Source: Pseudomonas bohemica
Lineage (GTDB): Bacteria > Pseudomonadota > Gammaproteobacteria > Pseudomonadales > Pseudomonadaceae
NCBI RefSeq assembly: GCF_002934685.1
Contig: NZ_NKHL01000112.1
Span: forward strand, 107,727 to 171,726
Reading direction: 5' to 3'
Length of the DNA: 64,000 nt
Shown here: piece by piece, positions 8,619 to 16,931 of the stretch
Layout of the letters: each line of letters begins with the position of its first letter
Numbering within the stretch: position 1 is the first letter of the stretch
Made by a program: the position numbers and the translations under genes
The notes under the pieces: generated by a model
The model's input: only the letters and a program-made list of their open reading frames with translations
Told to the model about the DNA's origin: nothing
The model's database searches: none

Positions 8619-9520
8619 ACAGCCTCCTGATTCCCAGCGGCGCCGTGTCCGCCAGCACACGCGAGAAACAAGGTGAAAGCATGAAGATTTCGGCAACAGC
8701 GCCCGGCGAGCAGCCCACCATTCTGACGCTGAGCAAGGTCGGCAAAAGCTTCGGTCCCCTGCGCGTGCTCAAGGGCATAGACCTTGAGGTGCAACGCTCG
8801 GAAGTGGTGTGCCTGATCGGCCCGTCCGGCTCCGGCAAGAGCACCTTGCTGCGCAGCATGGCGTTTCTCGAAGAATACGACGAAGGCGAGATTCGCATCG
8901 AGGGCCAGCTGCTCGGCTGGCAGAACACCGACAAGGGCCGTCGTCGCGCGCCGCAATCGCAGATCAATCAGGTGCGCCGCAACATCGGCATGGTCTTCCA
9001 GCAGTTCAACCTGTGGCCGCACATGACTGCCATCGGCAACGTCTGCGAGGCCCTGCGCCGGGTGCGCAGGCTGTCGGCGGATGAAGCGAACAAGCGTGGC
9101 ATGGCGATGCTGGAAAAAGTCGGGCTGGCGCACAAGGCCAATGCGTATCCAGCCCAGCTGTCGGGCGGTCAGCAACAGCGGGTAGCGATTGCCAGGGCGT
9201 TGGCGATGGAGCCGCACATCATGCTGTTCGACGAGCCCACGTCGGCCCTGGACCCGGAGTTGGTGGGCGAAGTGCTGCAAGTGATGAAAACTCTGGCCAA
9301 GGAAGGCATGACGATGGTCGTGGTCACCCATGAGATGGGTTTCGCCGCGCAAGTGGCCGATTCGGTGATCTTCCTCGATCAGGGTGAAGTGGTGGCCCGT
9401 GGCACGCCGCAGCAGATTTTCCATAACGCCGAACAGCCGCGCTTACAGCAATTTCTGCAGAACTACCTGGACCGCAACGCCTTCTGGCAGGACAGCAAAC
9501 CGCCAACGCCGAACCTGTAG
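8615..9520 (+). CDS. Amino-acid-type ABC transporter ATP-binding protein
   Basis: Cytoplasmic ATPase of the GlnQ/HisP class, 301 residues from ATG 8615. Walker A GPSGSGKST, Q-loop MVFQQFNLWPHMT, signature LSGGQQQRVAIARAL, Walker B IMLFDEPTSALDP and switch histidine VVTHEMG are all present. An alternative start at ATG 8681 has a better ribosome binding site (AAGGTGA) and would remove a 22-residue, non-conserved leader, so the true start is uncertain. It powers the two permeases immediately upstream. Confidence 0.9.
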   Translation: MNSLLIPSGAVSASTREKQGESMKISATAPGEQPTILTLSKVGKSFGPLRVLKGIDLEVQRSEVVCLIGPSGSGKSTLLRSMAFLEEYDEGEIRIEGQLLGWQNTDKGRRRAPQSQINQVRRNIGMVFQQFNLWPHMTAIGNVCEALRRVRRLSADEANKRGMAMLEKVGLAHKANAYPAQLSGGQQQRVAIARALAMEPHIMLFDEPTSALDPELVGEVLQVMKTLAKEGMTMVVVTHEMGFAAQVADSVIFLDQGEVVARGTPQQIFHNAEQPRLQQFLQNYLDRNAFWQDSKPPTPNL

Positions 9521-9637
9521 GAGCGCGCTTGCCCGCGATAGGCCGCAGACCAGCAGCACATCCGGGAATCGTGGCCTACCGCGTTTCCAGGTTTTACGAC
9601 CGGTTCCCGGCCTATCGCGGGCAAGCGCGCTCCTGCA
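9516..9637. repeat. REPIN-like inverted REP pair
   Basis: TGTAGGAGCGCGCTTGCCCGCGATAGG-type arm at the left and CCTATCGCGGGCAAGCGCGCTCCTGCA-type arm at the right, strongly complementary. It overlaps the last codon of the ATPase gene and lies before the GntR gene. Confidence 0.88.
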
Positions 9638-9688
9638 CAGTGATCGCATGCACTTCACCCGGAACGCACTGCGTTAAGGAGGTCGATA

Positions 9689-10426
9689 ATGGACAAGCCT
9701 GCCCCACAAGCCCTGTATCGGCAGGCGAAAGACTTCGTGCACGGCAAGTTGGTATCCGGAGAATGGAAACCCGGTGATCTGATTCCTTCGGAAAATCGCC
9801 TGGTGCTGGAACTGGGCATGTCTCGCATGACCGTCAACCGGGCGTTGCGGGAGTTGACCGAGGAAGGCCGCCTGCTGCGGATTTCCGGAGTTGGCACTTT
9901 CGTCGCTGAAAGCAAACCGCAATCGAACCTGCTGCACATCTCCAACATTGCCGACGAAATCCTCACCCGTGGCCATCGCTATCGCTGTCAGGTGCTGCAC
10001 CTGGCGCGCGAGTCGGCGTCGATGCCCATCGCCTCGGCCTTGTCTTTGCCTACCGGAGCATCGGTGTTTCACCTGCTGTGTGTGCATTACGAGGACGACG
10101 TGGCGGTGCAACTGGAAGATCGCTACGTCAATCCGCAGGCTGCACCGCAGTTTCTGCAACAGCCGTTTGGCGATCAGGTGCAGTCCGCGCGTTACCTATT
10201 GCAGATCATTCAACCGGACGAAATGGAACATATCGTCGAAGCCAGCCATCCCTCCGCCGACGAGTTCAAGTACCTGCAGATCGACCCTGGCGAGCCTTGT
10301 CTGGTGCTGATGCGCCGCACCTGGAGCAGCGGTCGGGTGGTGACGTACGTGCGTCTGGTCCACCCGTCTTCGCGCTATCGTCTTGGCAGCCGCTTGCCGG
10401 TCACGGGCGCTTATCGCGACAGCTGA
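9689..10426 (+). CDS. GntR-family regulator, HutC subfamily (UTRA domain)
   Basis: A 245-residue DNA-binding regulator. The N-terminal winged helix contains SGEWKPGDLIPSENRLVLEL and GMSRMTVNRALRELTEEG, the classic GntR recognition helix. The C-terminal UTRA effector domain includes ARESASMPIA and VQLEDRYVNPQAAPQFLQ, matching HutC-like proteins. A strong AAGGAGG precedes ATG 9689. HutC-type proteins usually repress catabolic genes until the substrate or an intermediate binds UTRA. The paired palindromes at 3207 and 3452, and the weaker one at 6081, are the likely targets. Confidence 0.92.
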   Translation: MDKPAPQALYRQAKDFVHGKLVSGEWKPGDLIPSENRLVLELGMSRMTVNRALRELTEEGRLLRISGVGTFVAESKPQSNLLHISNIADEILTRGHRYRCQVLHLARESASMPIASALSLPTGASVFHLLCVHYEDDVAVQLEDRYVNPQAAPQFLQQPFGDQVQSARYLLQIIQPDEMEHIVEASHPSADEFKYLQIDPGEPCLVLMRRTWSSGRVVTYVRLVHPSSRYRLGSRLPVTGAYRDS

Positions 10427-10525
10427 ATCGGACAGACAACCGGTCGGCAGATTCATCGAACGCCTGCGTCCTTGTGCCCTCGATATCTGTAAGCCCGGTG
10501 AATCGGGCATTCAGAAGAGGTGCAT

Positions 10526-10813
10526 ATGGCTACCCAAGATAACCAACAGACCACCGGCCGCCACGACCCTGCCATCGACCCGGACACTCCGGACAATCAC
10601 ATGGGCCAGGATACGACGCCAGAATCGACTCAGGGCGGATCGCAAAGCCAGAGCAACAGCGGTGCGCAGACCCAGCAGAACAATGGCAATCAGTCCGGGG
10701 AGAACAGCTTCACGCCGGACTTCAAGCCTGAAGAACACCAATCGACCGATACCACGAGTGAACAAAAAGACACCGGCGAAACCGACGCCGACATCGATAC
10801 CCAGGGCGGTTAA
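10526..10813 (+). CDS. Small disordered Gln/Thr/Ser/Asn-rich protein, function unknown
   Basis: A 95-residue polypeptide starting at ATG 10526 with AGAGG 5 nt upstream. It has no hydrophobic segment, no cysteine, and almost no aromatic residues (one Phe pair region, FTPDFKPEE). The composition is dominated by Q, T, S, N, G, D and E, which implies an intrinsically disordered, acidic protein. I do not recognise a domain. The strong ribosome binding site and clean frame between the GntR gene and a REPIN support a real gene. Confidence 0.65.
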   Translation: MATQDNQQTTGRHDPAIDPDTPDNHMGQDTTPESTQGGSQSQSNSGAQTQQNNGNQSGENSFTPDFKPEEHQSTDTTSEQKDTGETDADIDTQGG

Positions 10814-10828
10814 CGTCAAGCATAAAGA

Positions 10829-10915
10829 ACTGTAGAAGCGCGCTGACCCGCGATGCGATCTACCAAGTGATGAATCTGTCGCAGGTAGACCGTCATCGCG
10901 GGCCAGCGCGCCTGT
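10829..10915. repeat. REPIN-like inverted REP pair
   Basis: CTGTAGAAGCGCGCTGACCCGCGATG arm and CATCGCGGGCCAGCGCGCCTGTGCA arm in inverted orientation, just after the small disordered protein gene. Confidence 0.85.
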
Positions 10916-11061
10916 GCATGGGACCACCCTTTTTCAACCCTGCCCGCAGCGCTCAAACTCAAGCATCTGCCCATTGCACAGTCCCCTGACAAACCGGCAC
11001 CATCGGGCCTTCTTCTGTGCTTGCAGTCCCGCCAGCAGTTTTCCCCGGAGCGTTGTCGATA

Positions 11062-12456
11062 ATGGTCCAGCCCGCTACTCAGGATTCCCCGCGCGTCAGC
11101 GATAAGCTCACCCCCCGCGAATTTCGCGGCATGGCAGCGATTCTGATGTCCATCGCGCTCGCGACCCTCGATACCGCCATCGCCAACACTGCCCTACCCG
11201 CCATCGCCGCGGACCTGCATGCCTCGCCGGCTGCGTCGGTGTGGATCATCAACGCCTATCAACTGGCGGCGGTTGCCACGCTATTGCCCTTCGCGGCATT
11301 GGGCGGGGTTCTGGGGCAACGCAAGGTGTACCTGGGCGGCCTGATCCTGTTCGTGGTGTCCTCCGCGCTGTGCACCTTTTCCTGGTCACTGCCGACCCTC
11401 ACCGTCGCCCGCGTGCTGCAAGGTATCGGCGCCAGCGCCATCATGAGCGTCAACGCCGGATTGATCAGCTCGATCTTTCCTCGCGAGCGGCTCGGTCGCG
11501 GTCTGGGCATGAACGCACTGGTGGTCGGCACTGCATTTTCAGTCGGTCCCACCGTTGCTTCGCTGGTGCTGTCGGTCGCCAGTTGGCCGTGGCTGTTCGC
11601 GATCAACCTGCCGATCGGGGTATTCGCCTTGGTGTTCGCCTGGAACTCCCTGCCCGCCACCAAGCCCGGTAGCCTGGTGTTCGACCGCACGACGGCGATC
11701 CTCAACGTGATCACTTTCGGCGCACTGATCTTCGCCTTGAGTCAGGCGGCGCAACTGGGTTCTATGAGCAGCGTGCTGATTGCACTGGCGATCTTTCTGG
11801 TGGGCGGCGCGGCCATGCTCAAGCGTGAAGCCGGACACCCTGCGCCGATGTTTCCGCTGGATCTGCTCAAGCGCCCGATGTTCGCCCTCTCCGCGCTGAC
11901 GGCGTTCTGTTCGTTCGCGACGCAGGGTCTGGCGTTCGTTTCGCTGCCGTTCTTTTTCGAGTCGACACTGGGGCGGGATCCGGTGCAGACCGGATTTCTC
12001 ATGACACCGTGGTCAGTGGTGGTGGCGATGATCGCGCCGGTCGCCGGGCGCCTCTCCGATCGATATGCCCCGGGGCTGTTGGGCGGCATTGGGCTGGCGA
12101 TGCTGTGCGTGGGGATGATTTCGCTGGCGACCATGCCGGCCGATGCCAGTGTGATTTCCATTGGTGCGCGAATGATTCTCTGCGGCCTGGGGTTCGGGTT
12201 CTTCCAGGCGCCGAACCAGAAAGCCCTGATGACCAGCGCTCCGAAAGAGCGCTCCAGTGGCGCCAGCGGCACCATCGCCACCGCACGCCTGATCGGCCAG
12301 GCCACCGGCGCGGCGCTGGTCGCGCTGAGCTTCGGCATTTCCAGCAGCCACGGCCCGGTCCTGGCGCTGAGCATTGGCGCAGGGTTCGCGGCAGTGGGCA
12401 GTATTGCCAGCGGGTTGCGGTTGGTGACGAAGAATACGGCGAACCCTCGAGTCTGA
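11062..12456 (+). CDS. MFS transporter, EmrB/QacA-like drug:H+ antiporter
   Basis: Inner-membrane major facilitator of about 464 residues. The first helix holds SIALATLDTAIANTALPAIA, matching the DHA2-type motif, followed by SVWIINAYQLA and the loop GQRKVYLGG (degenerate GxxxDRxGR motif A). ARVLQGIGASAIMSVNAGLIS is motif-C-like and marks antiporters. Start at ATG 11062 is tentative because the nearest purine-rich site is rather distant; a GTG at 11017 is in frame. Convergent with the FCD regulator gene that follows. A role in export of toxic compounds is inferred; a link to the fucose operon is not evident. Confidence 0.85.
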   Translation: MVQPATQDSPRVSDKLTPREFRGMAAILMSIALATLDTAIANTALPAIAADLHASPAASVWIINAYQLAAVATLLPFAALGGVLGQRKVYLGGLILFVVSSALCTFSWSLPTLTVARVLQGIGASAIMSVNAGLISSIFPRERLGRGLGMNALVVGTAFSVGPTVASLVLSVASWPWLFAINLPIGVFALVFAWNSLPATKPGSLVFDRTTAILNVITFGALIFALSQAAQLGSMSSVLIALAIFLVGGAAMLKREAGHPAPMFPLDLLKRPMFALSALTAFCSFATQGLAFVSLPFFFESTLGRDPVQTGFLMTPWSVVVAMIAPVAGRLSDRYAPGLLGGIGLAMLCVGMISLATMPADASVISIGARMILCGLGFGFFQAPNQKALMTSAPKERSSGASGTIATARLIGQATGAALVALSFGISSSHGPVLALSIGAGFAAVGSIASGLRLVTKNTANPRV

Positions 12457-12497
12457 ACCGAGCCTGGGCAGACAACACAGGAGCTGGGAGTGAGCTT

Positions 12498-13259
12498 TTA
12501 AACTCCGCCCCGACTGAATATCCGGATCACCTCATCCAAATGCCCTGCCATCGCCCGACGCGCGGCTTCGGGATCGCGATTTTCCAGCGCTTGCAGGATC
12601 AGAATGTGCTCATGCTCCGATCTGAACGGCATGTCGTCCGAGGTGTAATGCGCCTGCAGCCGCTGAAACATACTGCCGTACTGATGCCCCAACAGGTGCT
12701 GGATCAGCAGCGCATACGCAGGATTACCCGAAGCCTGGGCAATGCGGATGTGGAACAGGCGATCGCCTGGGTGAGTATGGGAGTGCGCGCGGTTGTCGCG
12801 GGCGTTGCGTTCGAAAGCGGCGCGAATGCCCCGGAGTTCTTCGTCGCTGGCGTTCTGCGCAGCCAATGCAGCGGTTTCCGGCTCGATCAGACGTCGCGCC
12901 TGCAACAACGCGAACGGCGGGATTTCGGCGCTGAAATCCACCTCGATGCCCAACTCGGGATCAGGGTCCTTCCACTGATCGCGAGTGGCCTGAGTCATCA
13001 CCGGTTCATCCGACAACAGCTGCACCGGCTGTTCGCAGACCAGCACGCCATTGCCAACACGCACATCCACCAGGCCGATCACTTCCAGCGCGATCATCGC
13101 CTCGCGCACCGATGCCCGACTGACTCCCAGCATTTTCGCCAGTTCACGTTCGGCTGGCAGGCGGCTGCCCGGAGGAAATTCGCCGCTGTCGATCAATGCG
13201 CGCAACTGATCGGCAATCTGTCGGTAAAGTCGTTGATTATCAATGGCTTGGATAGGCAT
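12498..13259 (-). CDS. GntR-family regulator, FadR/FCD subfamily, probable fucose operon regulator
   Basis: A 253-residue regulator with an N-terminal winged helix (LYRQIADQLRALIDSGEFPPG, AERELAKMLGVSRASVREAMIALE) and a C-terminal all-helical FCD effector domain. The FCD metal-binding histidines lie within NRAHSHTHPGDRLFHIRIAQ and SEHEHILILQALE. It is divergent from the L-fucose genes that begin at 13504, the usual layout for a pathway-specific FCD regulator. Such proteins often bind sugar-acid intermediates. Fuconate or 2-keto-3-deoxyfuconate would be a reasonable inducer here, but this is inference. Confidence 0.88.
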   Translation of the reverse strand: MPIQAIDNQRLYRQIADQLRALIDSGEFPPGSRLPAERELAKMLGVSRASVREAMIALEVIGLVDVRVGNGVLVCEQPVQLLSDEPVMTQATRDQWKDPDPELGIEVDFSAEIPPFALLQARRLIEPETAALAAQNASDEELRGIRAAFERNARDNRAHSHTHPGDRLFHIRIAQASGNPAYALLIQHLLGHQYGSMFQRLQAHYTSDDMPFRSEHEHILILQALENRDPEAARRAMAGHLDEVIRIFSRGGV

Positions 13260-13503
13260 CGGTGCTCAGCTCAGGATTTCGGAACGTCGATCAGCGAAAA
13301 AATGGCCTTGTTGAGGCCGCAGACAAGTGCTACAAAATGGCCCAGTGGCCTGACCATTGGATCGCTGCACTGTGCGGATCATAGCAAACCTCACGAGTTG
13401 AGCGTGTTCGAGATCTCAGCGGCACGCCTGCAATGGCCTGACCTTTAGACCTGAAACAGCATTGTCTCCACAATCGTTTCCACAATAAGAACAAGGACTC
13501 ACC
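13260..13503. promoter_or_regulatory. Divergent promoter region of the fucose operon
   Basis: A 244-bp non-coding gap between the regulator and the first catabolic gene. The decamer TGGCCTGACC occurs twice in direct orientation (13346-13355 and 13434-13443), and related GGCC-containing dyads surround the first copy (AATGGCC...GGCCTGACCATT). These are candidate FCD-regulator sites, though weaker than a classical FadR-type dyad. Confidence 0.4.
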
Positions 13504-14244
13504 ATGGATCTCACCGGTAAGCGAGTGCTCATCAGCGCCGCCGCCCAAGGCATAGGTCAAGCCAGTGTCGAGGCTTATCTGAAGGCGGGCGCAGAAGTTT
13601 TCGCCGTCGATATCAACGGCGCTGCCCTAGACAGGCTACAAGGCGTACACAAGCACGTGCTGGATGTCACCGACCACGCCTCCATCGAACGCCTGGCTGC
13701 TGAAATCGGTGCGCTGGACGTGCTGTTCAACTGCGCAGGCGTGGTACACAGCGGCACTATCCTCGAATGCTCCGATAAAGACTGGAGCTTCGCCTTCGAC
13801 CTTAACGTCACCGCCATGTACAAGATGATTCGCACGTTTTTGCCGGCCATGCTGGCCAACGGCGGCGGCTCGATCATCAACATGTCCTCCGTCGCTTCGG
13901 CCATCAAGGGCGTGCCCAACCGCTTTGCCTACTGCGCCAGCAAGGCCGCCGTGATCGGTATCACCCGCTCAGTGGCCGCCGACTTCGTCGGGCAGAACAT
14001 CCGCTGTAACTGCATTTGCCCAGGCACCGTGGAGTCGCCTTCCCTGCGTCAGCGTGTGGCCAAACAGGCTGAGCACGAACAGCGCGATGAAGCCGAAGTT
14101 TATGCCGCGTACGAGGCACGTCAGCCAATGAGGCGTCTGGGAACGCCACAGGAAATCGCGCAACTTGCGTTATATCTCGGCTCACCGGCCAGCGGGTTTA
14201 CTACCGGGACGGCCCAGATCATTGATGGTGGCTGGAGCAACTGA
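13504..14244 (+). CDS. SDR oxidoreductase, probable 2-keto-3-deoxy-L-fuconate dehydrogenase
   Basis: Cytoplasmic NAD(P)-dependent short-chain dehydrogenase of 246 residues. The cofactor motif SAAAQGIGQA replaces the common TGxxxGIG but keeps the glycine spacing. NCAG, the catalytic Ser in INMSSVAS and the YCASK motif (Tyr/Lys) are intact, and CPGTVESPSLRQR follows. Its context, between the regulator and the FAH-family hydrolase in an operon with fuconate dehydratase, points to oxidation of 2-keto-3-deoxy-L-fuconate to the 2,4-diketo compound. Sequence alone would only support a generic SDR assignment. Confidence 0.85.
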   Translation: MDLTGKRVLISAAAQGIGQASVEAYLKAGAEVFAVDINGAALDRLQGVHKHVLDVTDHASIERLAAEIGALDVLFNCAGVVHSGTILECSDKDWSFAFDLNVTAMYKMIRTFLPAMLANGGGSIINMSSVASAIKGVPNRFAYCASKAAVIGITRSVAADFVGQNIRCNCICPGTVESPSLRQRVAKQAEHEQRDEAEVYAAYEARQPMRRLGTPQEIAQLALYLGSPASGFTTGTAQIIDGGWSN

Positions 14245-14305
14245 GGCGCCTTCATTCGCTTACATTTCGGTGGCGATCAACCGCATGCCGTCGGCGTGCT
14301 TGCGG

Positions 14306-14340
14306 ATCGCTATCGCCGGCAAGCCGGACTGCTACAGGTC
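14306..14340 (-). repeat. Single degenerate REP-like sequence
   Basis: ATCGCTATCGCCGGCAAGCC followed by GGACTGCTACAGGT resembles one arm of the Pseudomonas REP family. No partner arm is evident in the 137-bp gap between the dehydrogenase and the hydrolase genes. Confidence 0.45.
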
Positions 14341-14381
14341 GGCGCCGAGACACTGATCATTCATTTCAAAGAGGACACCCC

Positions 14382-15227
14382 ATGAAACTGCTGCGTTACG
14401 GCGAACCCGGTAAAGAACTCCCGGCCCTGCTGGATAGCAATGGCGGTATTCGCGATCTGTCGGAGCTGATTGACGATATCTCAGGCCTGGCGCTGAGCCC
14501 CGAGAGCCTCGCCAGACTCAAAGCAATCGACCCGAACAGCCTGCCGCTGGTCAAGGACAATCCGCGCATCGGACCTTGCGTCGCTCAGGTTGGCAAGTTC
14601 ATCTGCATCGGCCTGAACTACGCCGACCACGCCGCCGAAACCGGGGCCGATATTCCCAGGGAGCCGATCATTTTCAACAAGTGGACCAGTGCCATCGTCG
14701 GTCCCAACGACAACGTGGAAATCCCGCGCAATTCGAAAAAGACCGACTGGGAAGTCGAACTGGGCGTGGTCATCGGCAAGGGTGGCCGCTACATCGACGA
14801 AGCCGGTGCGCTGGAGCACGTCGCGGGGTATTGCGTGATCAATGATGTGTCCGAGCGCGAATTCCAAATCGAGCGCGGCGGCACCTGGGACAAGGGCAAG
14901 GGCTGCGACACGTTTGGGCCGATAGGGCCTTGGCTCGTGACCCGGGACGAGATCGCCGATCCGCATCAGCTCAACCTGTGGCTGGAGGTCGACGGCAAGC
15001 GCTATCAGAACGGCAACACCCGCACGATGATTTTCCAGATCCCGAAACTGGTGAGCTACCTGAGCCAGTTCATGAGCCTGCAACCGGGGGACGTGATCTC
15101 CACCGGCACCCCGCCCGGCGTCGGCCTGGGCATCAAACCGGAACCGGTATTCCTGCGCGCCGGCCAGCGCATGCGTCTGGGCATCGAGGGGCTGGGTGAA
15201 CAGGAGCAACTCACTGTGGATGCCTGA
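14382..15227 (+). CDS. Fumarylacetoacetate-hydrolase family, probable 2,4-diketo-3-deoxy-L-fuconate hydrolase
   Basis: A 281-residue FAH-fold enzyme. Metal and catalytic residues lie in CIGLNYADHAAETGAD, EPIIFNKWTSAIVGPND, DWEVELGVVIGKGGR and VINDVSEREFQIER, and the domain ends with GDVISTGTPPGVGLG. In non-phosphorylating fucose pathways this step splits the 2,4-diketo acid into pyruvate and L-lactate, which fits the operon partners exactly. AGAGGA precedes ATG 14382. Other FAH members are acylpyruvases or decarboxylating isomerases, so the specific reaction rests on context. Confidence 0.88.
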   Translation: MKLLRYGEPGKELPALLDSNGGIRDLSELIDDISGLALSPESLARLKAIDPNSLPLVKDNPRIGPCVAQVGKFICIGLNYADHAAETGADIPREPIIFNKWTSAIVGPNDNVEIPRNSKKTDWEVELGVVIGKGGRYIDEAGALEHVAGYCVINDVSEREFQIERGGTWDKGKGCDTFGPIGPWLVTRDEIADPHQLNLWLEVDGKRYQNGNTRTMIFQIPKLVSYLSQFMSLQPGDVISTGTPPGVGLGIKPEPVFLRAGQRMRLGIEGLGEQEQLTVDA

Positions 15228-15265
15228 CTGGGGGCGTGCCGTCGTACTGACTGACGGCGCTGTAC

Positions 15266-15372
15266 CTGTGGGAGTGAGCTTGCTCGGGGCCGCCATCGGA
15301 CGAAGGCATCGTAAGGGCCGCTGAAGATGCAGCGGATGTACCGGCCCCTTCGTGAGCAAGCTCACTCCCACG
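15266..15372. repeat. REPIN-like inverted REP pair
   Basis: CCTGTGGGAGTGAGCTTGCTC arm and GAGCAAGCTCACTCCCACGG arm. The interior TGTACCGGCCCCTTCGTGAGCAAGCT is shared with the element at 7117-7208, so both belong to one subfamily. Confidence 0.88.
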
Positions 15373-15445
15373 GGATCCCTGCAGAGTTTGCGCAGGATCC
15401 GAGATTCATTACCAAGTGCCCAAAACAACTCCAAAGGGACCTGCC

Positions 15446-16723
15446 ATGACCACCATCACCGCCCTGCGCGTTGAAGACATTCGCTTCCCCACTTCGCAGT
15501 CGCTGGACGGCTCCGATGCGATGAACCCGGACCCGGACTACTCGGCGGCCTACGTCATTCTGGAAACCGATCACCCTACCCTGCAAGGCCACGGCCTGAC
15601 CTTCACCATCGGCCGCGGCAACGAAATCTGCTGCGCGGCGATCAATGCCCTGGCCGGGGTCATGGTCGGGTTGAAACTGGAGTGGATCGCCGAAGACATG
15701 GGCCGTTTCTGGCGTCACGTCACCAGCGACAGCCAGTTGCGCTGGATCGGCCCGGACAAGGGCGCGATTCACTTGGCCACGGGCGCGGTGGTCAACGCGG
15801 CTTGGGACCTGTGGGCCAAATCCGAGGGCAAACCGGTGTGGCAGCTGGTGGCCGACATGAGCCCCGAACAACTGGTGCGCTGCATCGACTTCCGCTACAT
15901 CACCGACTGCATTACCCCCGACCAAGCACTGGCCCTGCTGCGCGACCGGGCGATGGGCAAGACCGAGCGCCTGCAATCGCTACACGCCGACGGCTACCCC
16001 TGCTACACCACCTCGGCTGGCTGGCTGGGTTACCCGGACGACAAGCTGCGCCGCCTGTGTCAGGAAGCGGTGGACGGCGGTTTCTCCCACATCAAGCTCA
16101 AGGTCGGTCGCGACCTTCAGGACGACATTCGTCGTGTGCGCATCGCTCGCGAAGTGCTTGGGCCGGACCGGCAGCTGATGATCGACGCCAATCAGGTCTG
16201 GGAAGTCGACGCCGCCATCGACTGGGTGCGCGAGCTGTCCTTTGCCAAGCCGTGGTTCATCGAAGAGCCCACCAGCCCGGACGACGTCGAAGGCCATCGC
16301 AAGATCCGTCTCGGGGTCTTGCCGGTCAAGGTCGCCACTGGGGAGATGTGCCAGAACCGCATCGTCTTCAAGCAGCTGATCATGCGCGAAGCCATTGACG
16401 TGGTGCAGATCGACGCCTGCCGTCTGGGCGGTGTCAACGAGGTGCTGGCGGTGATGCTGATGGCCGCCAAATATCACTTGCCGGTGTGCCCGCATGCAGG
16501 CGGGGTCGGGCTATGCGAATACGTGCAGCACCTGTCGATGATCGATTACCTGTGTATCGCCGGAACTCACGAGGGGCGCGTCGTGGAGTTCGTCGATCAC
16601 CTGCATGCACATTTTGAAGACCCGTGCGTGATTCGCGACGCGGCCTACATGCCACCGACCGCGCCGGGGTTCTCGATCCAAATGAAAGAAGCTTCGAGGA
16701 AGCAATATGCGTATCGCGGGTAG
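15446..16723 (+). CDS. L-fuconate dehydratase (enolase superfamily)
   Basis: A 425-residue enolase-superfamily dehydratase that removes water from L-fuconate to give 2-keto-3-deoxy-L-fuconate. The N-terminal capping domain (MNPDPDYSAAYVILETDHP) is typical of FucD. In the barrel, HIKLKVGRD carries the KxK acid/base lysine, IDANQVW, EEPTSPDD and ATGEMCQNR carry the Mg ligands D, E and E, and PHAGGVGLCEYVQH contains the second histidine. ATG 15446 follows AAAGGGA; an in-frame ATG at 15416 is not preceded by a good site. The strong full-length match makes this the anchor for the fucose assignment of the operon. Confidence 0.93.
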   Translation: MTTITALRVEDIRFPTSQSLDGSDAMNPDPDYSAAYVILETDHPTLQGHGLTFTIGRGNEICCAAINALAGVMVGLKLEWIAEDMGRFWRHVTSDSQLRWIGPDKGAIHLATGAVVNAAWDLWAKSEGKPVWQLVADMSPEQLVRCIDFRYITDCITPDQALALLRDRAMGKTERLQSLHADGYPCYTTSAGWLGYPDDKLRRLCQEAVDGGFSHIKLKVGRDLQDDIRRVRIAREVLGPDRQLMIDANQVWEVDAAIDWVRELSFAKPWFIEEPTSPDDVEGHRKIRLGVLPVKVATGEMCQNRIVFKQLIMREAIDVVQIDACRLGGVNEVLAVMLMAAKYHLPVCPHAGGVGLCEYVQHLSMIDYLCIAGTHEGRVVEFVDHLHAHFEDPCVIRDAAYMPPTAPGFSIQMKEASRKQYAYRG

Positions 16724-16754
16724 TCCGCTCTTTACCTGACCAAACGCAAAACCC

Positions 16755-16846
16755 TGTGAGAGCAATCGGAGGTTACGACGGTCGCGAATGCGGTATGTCA
16801 GGGCAAATCGTCTTCGCGACCGTCGTAACTTCCGTTTGCTCCCACA
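16755..16846. repeat. Inverted repeat of a different REP-like type
   Basis: TGTGAGAGCAATCGGAGGTT and ACGACGGTCGCGAA on the left pair with TTCGCGACCGTCGT and AACTTCCGTTTGCTCCCACA on the right. The ends resemble REP sequence but the interior ACGACGGTCGCGA is specific to this element. Confidence 0.7.
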
Positions 16847-16931
16847 ATGACCGCGTTTAGCAGCCACTATGCGGTGTCGAGCGCGGTAACTGCAGCACCT
16901 AGCCAACAAAAACGGACGGAGTACAACAACA

